Both the position numbers and the translations under genes were made by a program. From assembly GCA_050736615.1 (NCBI GenBank), contig JBOHWL010000015.1, positions 1 through 15,350 on the forward strand: 15,350 nt of DNA, in the 5' to 3' direction. The stretch is from JBOHWJ01 sp050736615. Lineage in GTDB: Bacteria; Desulfobacterota; Binatia; Binatales; Binataceae. This document shows positions 1-6,614 of the stretch, piece by piece. Numbering within the stretch: position 1 is the first letter of the stretch; each line of letters starts with the position of its first letter. The notes beneath the pieces were generated by a model. That model did not search any database and had not been told where the DNA came from. It worked only from the letters and a program-made list of their open reading frames with translations.

Positions 1-67
1 GCGCGCGGCAGAATTCATGGGCGCGCGCCGCCGACCCATGATGACGACGTGGCGGGTCCCCCTGCGA

Positions 68-622
68 TTACTTGGGTGCGCGACCCTCCGGCCATCCCGT
101 GATCGTCGGATCAATTGGATCGAGCGCCACCCGCGCACTCTTCAAATACCCCGCCATCGCTCGCCAAAAACCAGCGCACAGTAGCAGTTCGACCATTGCC
201 GCTGGTGACAACGAGCGTTCGAGCGTACTCCAGGTCTCACGCGAAACCTCGGCGTTGTCCAGCAATTCGTCGGCGGCACGAATCACCGCGCGATCGAGTT
301 CATCGTAAACTGGACAATTCGCCGGATCGCGCACACCGAGAATTTCCTCGTCGGTCATCTTGAGCTGCCGCGCTACGCCCCAATGCTGGCAAAATTCGTA
401 CTCCGAACCCGTCCGCCAGCCCGTGCGCAGGATAATCAACTCGCGCAAGCGTGCGTCGAGCGTATTGCGATACATCAGCGTACTGAGCAGATTGGCGACG
501 GCGCCGGCCGCCTTGGGGCTTTGCAGCAACGTGCGAAAAGCATTGAGCTCGGACATGCGCTCATTGATGTTGGCTTGCTGGGCGAGTTTCCGCGCCTCAT
601 CGAGCGGCAGCACCGGAATCAT
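68..622 (-). CDS. Carboxymuconolactone decarboxylase / AhpD-like family protein
   Basis: A 184-residue all-helical protein of the carboxymuconolactone decarboxylase (CMD)/AhpD superfamily. The core signature is visible at about residues 57-84: ARLRELIILRTG followed by SEYEFCQHWGVA. This is the family pattern of a helix with E-x-x-I-L-R and then an acidic residue, Cys and His (E76, C78, H80). The paired CxxC of peroxidase-active AhpD is absent, with only the single C78, so disulfide reductase activity is doubtful. Relatives act on lactones or are uncharacterised. The start at 622 is supported by a minus-strand AGGAGG at 631-636 with an 8-base spacer. The gene stands alone, divergent from the carboxypeptidase gene. 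Family assignment is secure; substrate is unknown. Confidence 0.85.
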   Translation of the reverse strand: MIPVLPLDEARKLAQQANINERMSELNAFRTLLQSPKAAGAVANLLSTLMYRNTLDARLRELIILRTGWRTGSEYEFCQHWGVARQLKMTDEEILGVRDPANCPVYDELDRAVIRAADELLDNAEVSRETWSTLERSLSPAAMVELLLCAGFWRAMAGYLKSARVALDPIDPTITGWPEGRAPK

Positions 623-712
623 GTGTCGGTCCTCCTGATGGCGAGTTCGTCTCGCACGCTAGCAGAGAAAAACACGGCAAGAGAACCGGGCAGGACTCAG
701 CATCCGGCATTA

Positions 713-773
713 AAGCGGCTTCTCCTCCTTCATCTCCCCTTGCTAGCGAGAAATAGGAATGAGGGAGCCGCTT
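713..773. repeat. Intergenic inverted repeat (8-bp arms)
   Basis: AAGCGGCT at 713-720 is matched by its exact complement AGCCGCTT at 766-773. The sequence between the arms is pyrimidine-rich on the left and purine-rich on the right, so the stem can extend imperfectly. It lies in the gap between the divergent CMD and carboxypeptidase genes (623-938). Otherwise that gap shows no coding signal. The repeat could be a transcript-processing hairpin or a small dispersed repeat; a single copy in the window cannot distinguish these. Confidence 0.4.
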
Positions 774-938
774 GCCGAAATGCTTTTCAGAGCCCGCCGA
801 CGCAGCCGAGCAAAAGCCAAAGACCGTCACGGATGCGTGACCGATAGCGGCCGCAGACTACTATTTGTCACCATGAACTTTGCAGTACGCGTGAATTTTC
901 TTTAGGCTGATTGCCGGTTACGGTGCGGAGGTGGGGTA

Positions 939-2411
939 ATGGGTTGTTTGAGGGGTCCGGCCGGACAATACTCGCATGCACTCGCGCGCTTAGCGCTAAC
1001 CCGGATAGTCGAACATGGCCTTCGCCGGATCGCGCAATCGCCGACCGGCAACAGCCGCCATACGATTACGGCGCTGCTGACTATCGCAGCGGTCGCGGTC
1101 TTTCCTTTAGCGGCACGAGCAACCGTACGCGAATCGATTGTTGTCGATGCGCAAAGCGGGCACGTGCTTGAATCCGATAATGCCACCGCTATCGCTTATC
1201 CAGCTTCATTGACCAAGCTGATGACGTTGTATCTGGTCTTCGGCGCGTTGCATAAGGGCGCGCTGACGCTCAATCAGCCGTTGCCCGTTTCCGCGCACGC
1301 GGCCGGGCAGCCGGCGACGCGACTGGGCTTGCATCCGGGTGAAAAGATTACGGTCGAGCAGGCAATCCTGGCCATCGTGACTAAATCGGCCAATGACGCG
1401 GCGGTGGTATTGAGCGAGGCGCTGGGCGGCAGCGAAGCGCATTTCGCCCTCATGATGACGGACAAGGCCCGCCAATTGGGCATGCCGCAAACCGTATTCC
1501 GCAACGCCTCCGGTTTGCCCGACGTGCAACAACACACGACGGCGCGGGACATGGCGACGCTCGCGCGCGCGCTTATTCAGGATTATCCGGGGTATTACCA
1601 CTTCTTTTCGGCGCGTAGTTTCATTTTTCACGGTCATATCGTGGAGGGCCATGATCATCTGTTGGGTGAATATCCCGGCACCGACGGGCTCAAGACGGGC
1701 TACACGCATGTTTCCGGCTACAATCTGGTTACCTCCGCCGTTCATCACGGGCGCCGCCTGATTGGTGTGGTGATTGGCGGCGCCACTTTTCGCGCGCGCG
1801 ACGTCCATATGATGGCCTTACTCAACACGGGGTTTGCGCACGAACTCGCGCACGCCGAATTGGCCGGCGCCGGCCTGCGCCGCGACTCCACGGAACCATC
1901 GCTGGCAATCTCTCCGCACATATCCGCCACTCCGATCGTGACGAATCCAATGGTCCAGGCCACGGCGGAAAAGGAAGCTGACGCGATCGCGGCGCCTGCA
2001 CGGGCGCTGGCGAACCGGAATGGGGGCGGATTAATCGCGACCGTAGTGAAAAGCGACATGGAAGACAGCGATGCGGCGGTAACACGAGCCGCCGCTCAGC
2101 CGGCTCATGAACTAGCCGCGCCGGCCGGCAGCCATCGATGGCGCTCTGAAATCGGCGGTCACTATCGTCGTTCGCGCACCGCCCGCCGTGTTCGCGCCAA
2201 TATCGTTCACAATTTTTCTCGTCAGTTGCATGGACTGAGGCCGGATATTATTCACCATCGGCGGGGGCGCTCGCGTTTCTATCGCCTTGCCGTCGTCGAC
2301 CTCACTCACGCGGCCGCGCATAGACTCTGTCGCGCGTTCGCCAGGAAACGTTACGCGTGCAAGGTTGCGGGGCCAAGCGGTAAACGTGGCGTGCTCGAAG
2401 CCGCCCGCTGA
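939..2411 (+). CDS. D-alanyl-D-alanine carboxypeptidase (PBP5/DacA type, peptidase S11) with C-terminal SPOR-like domain
   Basis: A 490-residue serine peptidase that removes the terminal D-Ala from peptidoglycan stem peptides in the periplasm. All three penicillin-binding motifs are present at normal spacing: SLTK (S90, K93), SAN (150-152) and KTG (252-254, in DGLKTGYT). The start is well supported by GGAGG at 927-931 with a 7-base spacer. It leaves a basic N-terminal stretch of about 40 residues before the hydrophobic signal segment (about 42-61, ending AARA), longer than a normal signal peptide. After the catalytic domain comes a low-complexity linker (about 300-400), then W401 and a basic region with IGGHY near its start and FYRLAVVDL plus a helix near its end. 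The pattern resembles the SPOR peptidoglycan-binding domain at the C-terminus of many DacA proteins. The catalytic assignment is firm; the SPOR call is inference. Confidence 0.93.
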   Translation: MGCLRGPAGQYSHALARLALTRIVEHGLRRIAQSPTGNSRHTITALLTIAAVAVFPLAARATVRESIVVDAQSGHVLESDNATAIAYPASLTKLMTLYLVFGALHKGALTLNQPLPVSAHAAGQPATRLGLHPGEKITVEQAILAIVTKSANDAAVVLSEALGGSEAHFALMMTDKARQLGMPQTVFRNASGLPDVQQHTTARDMATLARALIQDYPGYYHFFSARSFIFHGHIVEGHDHLLGEYPGTDGLKTGYTHVSGYNLVTSAVHHGRRLIGVVIGGATFRARDVHMMALLNTGFAHELAHAELAGAGLRRDSTEPSLAISPHISATPIVTNPMVQATAEKEADAIAAPARALANRNGGGLIATVVKSDMEDSDAAVTRAAAQPAHELAAPAGSHRWRSEIGGHYRRSRTARRVRANIVHNFSRQLHGLRPDIIHHRRGRSRFYRLAVVDLTHAAAHRLCRAFARKRYACKVAGPSGKRGVLEAAR

Positions 2412-2573
2412 TCACTATCGCCCGCGGCAAGTTGCCTGAAAAGGTCTGGCGTGCAAGGCTAACCGCGTATTGAATGAGAGCCGGGGCGGTTTGGTTTCGC
2501 GGGACGCGATCGCGATATTCGCGCGGTTTATAACGCGAGTCCGCGAGCAGGCGCTAAAGATACGAGGCATCGC

Positions 2574-3113
2574 ATGAAAAGCTCGGTTGGCTTCGCGGGC
2601 CGCTCCGGCAGAGGTTGCTCCGCGTTGGTCCGGCGCGTGGCTTTGCCGATGATCTGTGGCGCACTTGTGGCGGTCGTCGGCGGATGTGCGTCCGTCAACC
2701 AAATGAACGGAACCTCTCCGCAAGAACAGGCGCAGAATATCGATCCGATGCTGCAGGCGGCTGGATTCCAAAAACTTGCCGCGGCAACTCCTCAGCAGAA
2801 GCAAGACCTGAAATCACTTCCGCCCTATGAAGTCCACTATTACACCGACAGCAACGGCATTAATCACTATTGGCTCGCCGATCCGGGTTCCTGCGGATGT
2901 TTGTTCGAAGGCGGCGAGGCGGCCTATCAGCGCTATGAGAACATCAAGCTGCAAAATCAGATGAGCGAGCAACAGCAGCGCGCCGCCGAAGCCCAGATGC
3001 AGATGCGGCAAATGGGCGGACCAATGGGACCCGCTTTCGGCGGTCCCTTCGGCTTGGGCGGGTTTGGCGGCGGTTTCGGTATCGGCGGTCCCGGCATCGG
3101 ACTGGTTTTTTAG
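2574..3113 (+). CDS. Putative lipoprotein with glycine-rich C-terminus
   Basis: A 179-residue protein of unknown function. The N-terminus has basic residues (R20, R21), a hydrophobic stretch (about 22-36) and a lipobox VGGC with C38 as the expected lipidated cysteine, so it is probably membrane-anchored outside the cytoplasm. The middle contains the most conserved-looking part, PPYEVHYYTDSNGINHYW (about 83-100), followed by a Cys-Gly-Cys (C107, C109) and a Gln/Met-rich, probably helical segment (125-147). The last 32 residues are mostly Gly with Phe, Pro and Ile. GAGG at 2564-2567, 6 bases before the ATG, supports the start. It follows the carboxypeptidase in the same direction after 162 bases, and the two may both be envelope proteins. 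I do not recognise a named family. Confidence 0.8.
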   Translation: MKSSVGFAGRSGRGCSALVRRVALPMICGALVAVVGGCASVNQMNGTSPQEQAQNIDPMLQAAGFQKLAAATPQQKQDLKSLPPYEVHYYTDSNGINHYWLADPGSCGCLFEGGEAAYQRYENIKLQNQMSEQQQRAAEAQMQMRQMGGPMGPAFGGPFGLGGFGGGFGIGGPGIGLVF

Positions 3114-3200
3114 CATTCGACCTGTTCGTCAAGCGTCCACGCGTCAGAAACGTGAACGTCCCAGGTGCTCGGTCTTGCAAATAAGTTACGCAAATAGCGC

Positions 3201-3413
3201 TGTCATCCTGAGCCGGCAATCAGCGCGAGCCGTGTCGAAGGATCTACGCGGAGCGATTTTCCGGTATTTTCCCGCCGCTTTACCCCAGACAAATCGCTCC
3301 GCGTCGATTCCTGGACTCCGGCAGCCTTCGCTCGGAATGACAAAAAGGTGTGAAGTCCCGATTACCAGCGGATCGCGCGATCAAAAACATCACCGATTCT
3401 CAGGATGACTTAT
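3201..3413. repeat. Palindromic intergenic repeat element with TGTCATCCTGAG-type termini
   Basis: The left end TGTCATCCTGAGC (3201-3213) is answered by GCTCGGAATGACA (3330-3342), its imperfect inverted copy. Inside them, ACGCGGAGCGATTT (3246-3259) is an exact inverted copy of AAATCGCTCCGCGT (3291-3304), so the 142 bases can fold into one long hairpin. A third half-site, CTCAGGATGAC at 3399-3409, is the exact complement of 3202-3212 and suggests either a nested copy or a larger unit ending near 3413. From general experience, intergenic repeats with these termini are common in several bacterial genomes. The element carries no ORF of its own. It sits between the lipoprotein and epimerase genes. 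Confidence 0.7.
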
Positions 3414-3546
3414 TGACGCTGTCTGAAGGCATTTACGGGACGCCACACTGTGCCGGACAAGATTTCCGGGACCGATCCCTCGCGCGCGTCCCGCCATCAG
3501 ATAGTTTGTGACTTTTGGGATTAGCCTCATCGCGTGCAGGCTTGGC

Positions 3547-3569
3547 GCGGGCTACCATCTTGTGCGATG
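3547..3569 (+). promoter_or_regulatory. Candidate promoter -10 region directly abutting the epimerase ATG (leaderless start)
   Basis: GCGGGCTA begins exactly 20 bases before the ATG at 3567. It is followed by a -10-like TACCAT (3553-3558), then 8 bases, then ATG. No Shine-Dalgarno sequence is visible. The methyltransferase at 13055 has GCGGGCTA at exactly the same distance, there with a consensus TATAAT. No clear -35 hexamer is seen. The inference is that transcription starts at or within a few bases of the ATG. Confidence 0.4.
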
Positions 3570-4484
3570 GCACTGAAGAATCCCGCGCCGCTGATAGCGG
3601 TAACTGGAGGAGCCGGCTTCATTGGTTCCCATCTGGTGGACGCGCTGGTTGCGCGCGGGTTCCGTGTGCGCCTGATTGACAATCTCACCACCGGACGCCG
3701 CGAATGGCTCAACCCCTTGGCGGAGCTGGTTGAACGCGATATCCGCGAAAACCTGAACCACGTTTTCGACGGCGTCGATTGTATCTTCCATACGGCTGCG
3801 ATGCCGCGGGTAATGCTGTCGATTGAGCGACCCGTCGAAACTCATCTGGTGAACGTAGTCGGCACGCTCAAGGTGCTGGTGGCGGCGCGCGAAGCGGGCG
3901 TGCGCAGGGTAATCTTCTCTGGTTCATCCTCCGTCTACGGCGATCAGAGCGTGTTGCCGATGGTCGAATCGATGACCCCCAATCCGCTCAACCCTTACGC
4001 GTTGCAAAAGCTGGTAGGTGAGCAATACACCCGCATGTTCCATCGTTTGTTTGCGATGGAAACACTCACCTTGCGTTATTTCAACGTTTACGGCCCGCGG
4101 ATGGCCAGCGTTGGCGCGTACGTCACGGTGATCGGCGCTTTCATCCGTCAACGCCTCGCCGGTCAGGCGCTGACAATACATGGCGACGGCGCGCAGACGC
4201 GCGATTTTACTCACGTCCATGACGTGGTGCGGGCCAATCTGGCCGCAATGGAATGCGCACTCGCCGACGGCCGCGCCATCAACATCGGGCGCGGCGCAAG
4301 CCTGAGCGTGAATCAAATTGCTGCGCTCATCGGCGGTCCCGTGATCAAGCTGCCGCGGCGGCTCGGCGACCCGCGCGCCACGCTCGCCGATATCAGTCAG
4401 GCCAAGCAATTGCTCGGTTGGAAACCGCAGATCGACACCGAGGAAGGAATTCGCGAGTTTGGTAAATTGGCCGGCATACAGTAG
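3567..4484 (+). CDS. NAD-dependent epimerase/dehydratase (extended SDR; UDP-glucose 4-epimerase-like)
   Basis: A 305-residue cytoplasmic extended short-chain dehydrogenase acting on a nucleotide-sugar. The Rossmann motif GGAGFIG (14-20), the cofactor-binding Asp (D38 in LIDNLTTG), the Ser-rich strand ending (119-122, before VYG) and the catalytic Y144/K148 pair (YALQK) are all present. RYFNVYGPR (170-178) and RDFTHVHDV (212-220) are typical of the GalE/RmlB/WbpP-type branch. Length is normal for the family. An upstream GTG at 3534 would add 11 residues (QAWRGLPSCA) that do not belong to the fold. I prefer the ATG at 3567, where the Rossmann strand begins after about 8 residues and the promoter motif is positioned for a leaderless start. 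The exact sugar substrate cannot be read from sequence alone. Confidence 0.9.
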   Translation: MALKNPAPLIAVTGGAGFIGSHLVDALVARGFRVRLIDNLTTGRREWLNPLAELVERDIRENLNHVFDGVDCIFHTAAMPRVMLSIERPVETHLVNVVGTLKVLVAAREAGVRRVIFSGSSSVYGDQSVLPMVESMTPNPLNPYALQKLVGEQYTRMFHRLFAMETLTLRYFNVYGPRMASVGAYVTVIGAFIRQRLAGQALTIHGDGAQTRDFTHVHDVVRANLAAMECALADGRAINIGRGASLSVNQIAALIGGPVIKLPRRLGDPRATLADISQAKQLLGWKPQIDTEEGIREFGKLAGIQ

Positions 4485-4549
4485 GGAAGCGCGCGAGATG
4501 GAATCAGTCGAGCAGGTCTAGCGTTGCGGCGCTGCGCTGCGCAACCAGC

Positions 4550-4756
4550 ATGGTAGCGTGGCATTACATCGAACCGGGCAAACCTGTGCGGAATGCCTTC
4601 ATCGAGTCCTTCAACAGCAAGCTGCGCGACGCGCGCTTGAACGAGCACGTGTTCCCGGCCTTGGCCGAAGCGCGTGCGATCATTGAGGCCTGGCGCAACG
4701 ACTGCAACCATATGCGCCCGCGTCCGAGTCTCGACGCCGTGATACCGAGCTGGTTC
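4550..4756 (+). pseudogene. 3'-terminal fragment of an IS3-family transposase (OrfB, DDE integrase)
   Basis: About 69 residues match the end of IS3/IS911-group OrfB: WHYIEPGKP, NAFIESFN with E19 as the last acidic residue of the DDE triad, LNEHVF, EAWRNDCNHMRPRPSLD and a final PSWF. The first two catalytic aspartates and roughly the first three quarters of the protein are missing, so it cannot be active. Several substitutions relative to the family consensus (DARLNEH, NHMRPRPS) suggest an old, drifting copy. The open frame runs on to 4954, but that tail has no recognisable transposase sequence. No OrfA and no convincing terminal inverted repeats are seen nearby. It lies directly behind the epimerase gene. 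Confidence 0.85.
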
Positions 4757-4861
4757 ACGATGCCTAAACGGAGCCAGACAACACCCCCAAGAGGGCGAAA
4801 CGACCGAGCGCACTATACTTATAAATGGCGTGAGATTGCGATGCAGGCCGGTTACGGTTTG

Positions 4862-4900
4862 CGTCTCGGTCGAGCCCGGGTTCGACTCTCAGCCGAGGCG
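4862..4900 (+). other. Stem-loop with a tRNA T-arm-like sequence
   Basis: CGTCTCGG (4862-4869) pairs with CCGAGGCG (4893-4900), 8 base pairs with one G-U. The loop contains GGGTTCGACTCTC, which reads like the T-arm of a tRNA and is followed by TCCA at 4901-4904. No matching D-arm, anticodon arm or 5' acceptor strand lies upstream, so it is not a complete tRNA. It sits in the debris behind the IS3 fragment and could be a tRNA 3' end left by recombination, or a terminator-like hairpin. Confidence 0.3.
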
Positions 4901-4999
4901 TCCAATTCGAAAATTCCACAATCACAGAAAGTTTTCGTTATCAGCGGTGCTTAGGAAAAAATTCGTCATCTGGAGTGAATGAGTTCGTTTCCAGAATAT

Positions 5000-5716
5000 T
5001 CAAAGAAGTTTCTTCAAGGCGTCGCGAATCGTCGGATTGGACCAGTCCAGGGCGCCGACGCAATTCCAGATAATCTGACCGTTGCGCCCGATTACGAAGA
5101 TGCTTGGAATACTGCGCACCCCGTAAGCCGCGCTCGTGGCGTAGCTGGGGTCGAGGAGCACGGGAAAATCGTATCCGCTGGCGGCCATAAACTGCGACAC
5201 CGCGAGTTTGCCCCGCCGGTTGACACTTACCGTGATCAAGGCAAAGTCGCGATAGGAACGAAAATCGCGGTACAGATTTTCAAGCGAGGGCATTTCGCTG
5301 CGACAGGCACCACACCAGGTGGCCCAGAAATTGAGCAGAACCACCTTCCCGCGCATGGCGCCAAGGGCTACATCTGTTCCGTTCAACCCCACCAATGCGA
5401 AAGCGGGCGCCGAACGCCCCGCCTCCGCTCCGCTTCCGGTGATCAGCCGAGCGAGCGCGATACCGCCCGCGAGCTCCTTTGCGGTAATCGTCGCGGAAGT
5501 GGCGATGCTGGAAGGGGCGGGCGCGACCACCCGGCCAACCAATTTGGGAGCTGGTAAGTCTCGCAAGCGCACGCCAGTAATTGATGCGTGTGAGCCAAGA
5601 GGAGGAGGAAGGCTCCCGCACCGTACCGGGGCGGCGTGGAACTTCTGATACTGCAGCGGCTGTAGAGCCTGGCTGCACCGGCGGCCGCCCAAGTCGCGCC
5701 GGGCGAGATGACGCAA
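5000..5716 (-). CDS. TlpA/thioredoxin-like domain, probable C-terminal half of the upstream FHA protein (frame offset)
   Basis: The frame encodes a thioredoxin-fold thiol-disulfide oxidoreductase of the TlpA/ResA group at about residues 103-238: APAFAL, GKVVLLNFWATWCGAC with the redox pair C135 and C138, then IPSIFVIG carrying the cis-proline. Such proteins normally work in the periplasm, reducing c-type cytochrome haem sites or other disulfides. The ORF has an ATG at 5716, but the first 45 residues are basic and low in hydrophobicity, with no signal peptide or membrane anchor. Protein-like sequence begins only near residue 45. That fits a domain that was once translated as a continuation of the FHA-membrane segment, one base out of frame. 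Domain call firm; start unreliable. Confidence 0.85.
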   Translation of the reverse strand: MRHLARRDLGGRRCSQALQPLQYQKFHAAPVRCGSLPPPLGSHASITGVRLRDLPAPKLVGRVVAPAPSSIATSATITAKELAGGIALARLITGSGAEAGRSAPAFALVGLNGTDVALGAMRGKVVLLNFWATWCGACRSEMPSLENLYRDFRSYRDFALITVSVNRRGKLAVSQFMAASGYDFPVLLDPSYATSAAYGVRSIPSIFVIGRNGQIIWNCVGALDWSNPTIRDALKKLL

Positions 5717-6194
5717 CCTCGCGTTGATAGAAGCGGTAGAGCAAATACTGCGTGGCGGCGGAACCGATCACCAAGCCTGCGGCGACCAGCGTCACAACCG
5801 TTCGCAATCTGAAGCTTCGCTTACGCGCCGGGAAGCCGCCTGTGGCCCCTACGCCGAGCGCCTGGCCCGAACGGAAGACAAAACGGGCACCGCCAAAGCG
5901 GACCTCTTTTCCGTCACGCAGCGTAATCCAGCCGATAGCGCTCTGCCCACCAACGTAGGTTCCATTGGTCGACCCGTTATCGATAACCTGCCATCTGCCG
6001 CGACACCGTCTGACTAGCGCATGACGCTTCGAAACGGTGCTATCACGGACGATCAGGTCGTTCGAATCGTCGCTACCGACAGAACATTGGGATCGGCCAA
6101 GTTTGAGTTCCCGCGCCGCGCGGTCGGTCGGATTTACGGCGAGCAGGAAAGCTTCCTGCGCTTTGCGGCGTACCCCCAGCATCGCCCACATCAT
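5280..6194 (-). CDS. FHA-domain membrane protein, N-terminal half of a probable FHA-TM-thioredoxin protein disrupted by a +1 frame offset
   Basis: Residues 30-108 form a forkhead-associated domain, a phosphothreonine-peptide reader. Visible elements are the NDLIV strand (45-49), VSKRHA (54-59) and NGSTNGTYV (73-81). The usual Gly-Arg of strand 3 is Gly-Ser here (G40-S41), so phosphopeptide binding may be weakened. A basic patch (RKRSFRLR, 124-131) and one hydrophobic span (about 132-152) place FHA in the cytoplasm and the rest outside. From about residue 200 the frame turns into Arg-rich noise, while the overlapping frame one base further on becomes protein-like and carries the thioredoxin domain. 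The switch lies in about 5560-5650, around the repeated TCC triplets on the coding strand. It may be a mutation, an assembly error or, less likely, programmed shifting. The start at 6194 or 6191 follows GGAAG closely, and 6182 is also possible. Confidence 0.75.
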   Translation of the reverse strand: MMWAMLGVRRKAQEAFLLAVNPTDRAARELKLGRSQCSVGSDDSNDLIVRDSTVSKRHALVRRCRGRWQVIDNGSTNGTYVGGQSAIGWITLRDGKEVRFGGARFVFRSGQALGVGATGGFPARKRSFRLRTVVTLVAAGLVIGSAATQYLLYRFYQREVASSRPARLGRPPVQPGSTAAAVSEVPRRPGTVREPSSSSWLTRINYWRALARLTSSQIGWPGGRARPFQHRHFRDDYRKGARGRYRARSADHRKRSGGGAFGARFRIGGVERNRCSPWRHAREGGSAQFLGHLVWCLSQRNALA

Positions 6195-6536
6195 CTTCCG
6201 TCGTAAACGGCAGGATCCGCTATCGCGCTCGAAAATTAGCGATTTTTGCTGCTGATTTATCCGTCGAATTCAACTCGAACTTGTCCGCTGTCTCATCCTG
6301 ACCGAGCTAGCATATCAAACGTTTAGCTTGTTTAGCGAGGTCAACACTTGGTGAGAAGGGCACATATTGCCGCGATGTACGTGAACCCTGTAGTTCGAAA
6401 GGCCTTGGAGGATCCGCCAATAGTTCCTAAATCGGCCCAGCCGACTTATGGGGTTTTCGCTAAAGCCCTCGCGGGCATCATATGAACGCGGCGCATGAAC
6501 GGCTACAACTTTTCTGCAGTTCCTAAGATCTCCGTA

Positions 6537-6569
6537 TGCCCTAGCCCGCAGGCTGGTTAGAGAAGGGCA
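6537..6569. repeat. Two-tier hairpin in the intergenic region
   Basis: TGCCCT (6537-6542) pairs with AGGGCA (6564-6569). Inside lies a smaller hairpin in which AGCC pairs with GGCT around CGCA. It lies about 220 bases downstream of the CoA transferase stop on that gene's strand and may stabilise or process its transcript end. Confidence 0.35.
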
Positions 6570-6585
6570 GTCTGCACCCTCTCTC

Positions 6586-6614
6586 TTTCTCTCCCACAGA
6601 AAGCGGGGGAGAAA
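6586..6614. terminator. 10-bp hairpin, possible terminator of the CoA transferase operon
   Basis: TTTCTCTCCC (6586-6595) pairs with GGGGGAGAAA (6605-6614) with one G-U pair and a 9-base loop. On the minus strand the stem is followed by a pyrimidine-rich run without a pure U tract, so intrinsic termination is possible but not typical. The purine/pyrimidine-rich composition also resembles dispersed intergenic hairpin repeats. Confidence 0.35.

Noticed and set aside
1..67. Left-edge sequence before the CMD-like gene
   Set aside because: Short and without a recognisable signal; any gene continuing to the left cannot be judged.
1206..1808. 200-residue minus-strand open frame
   Set aside because: Antisense to the catalytic domain of the D-Ala-D-Ala carboxypeptidase; no features of its own.
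4826..4904. Possible complete tRNA ending near 4904
   Set aside because: The T-arm-like part is present, but no 5' acceptor strand, D-arm or anticodon arm can be paired upstream.
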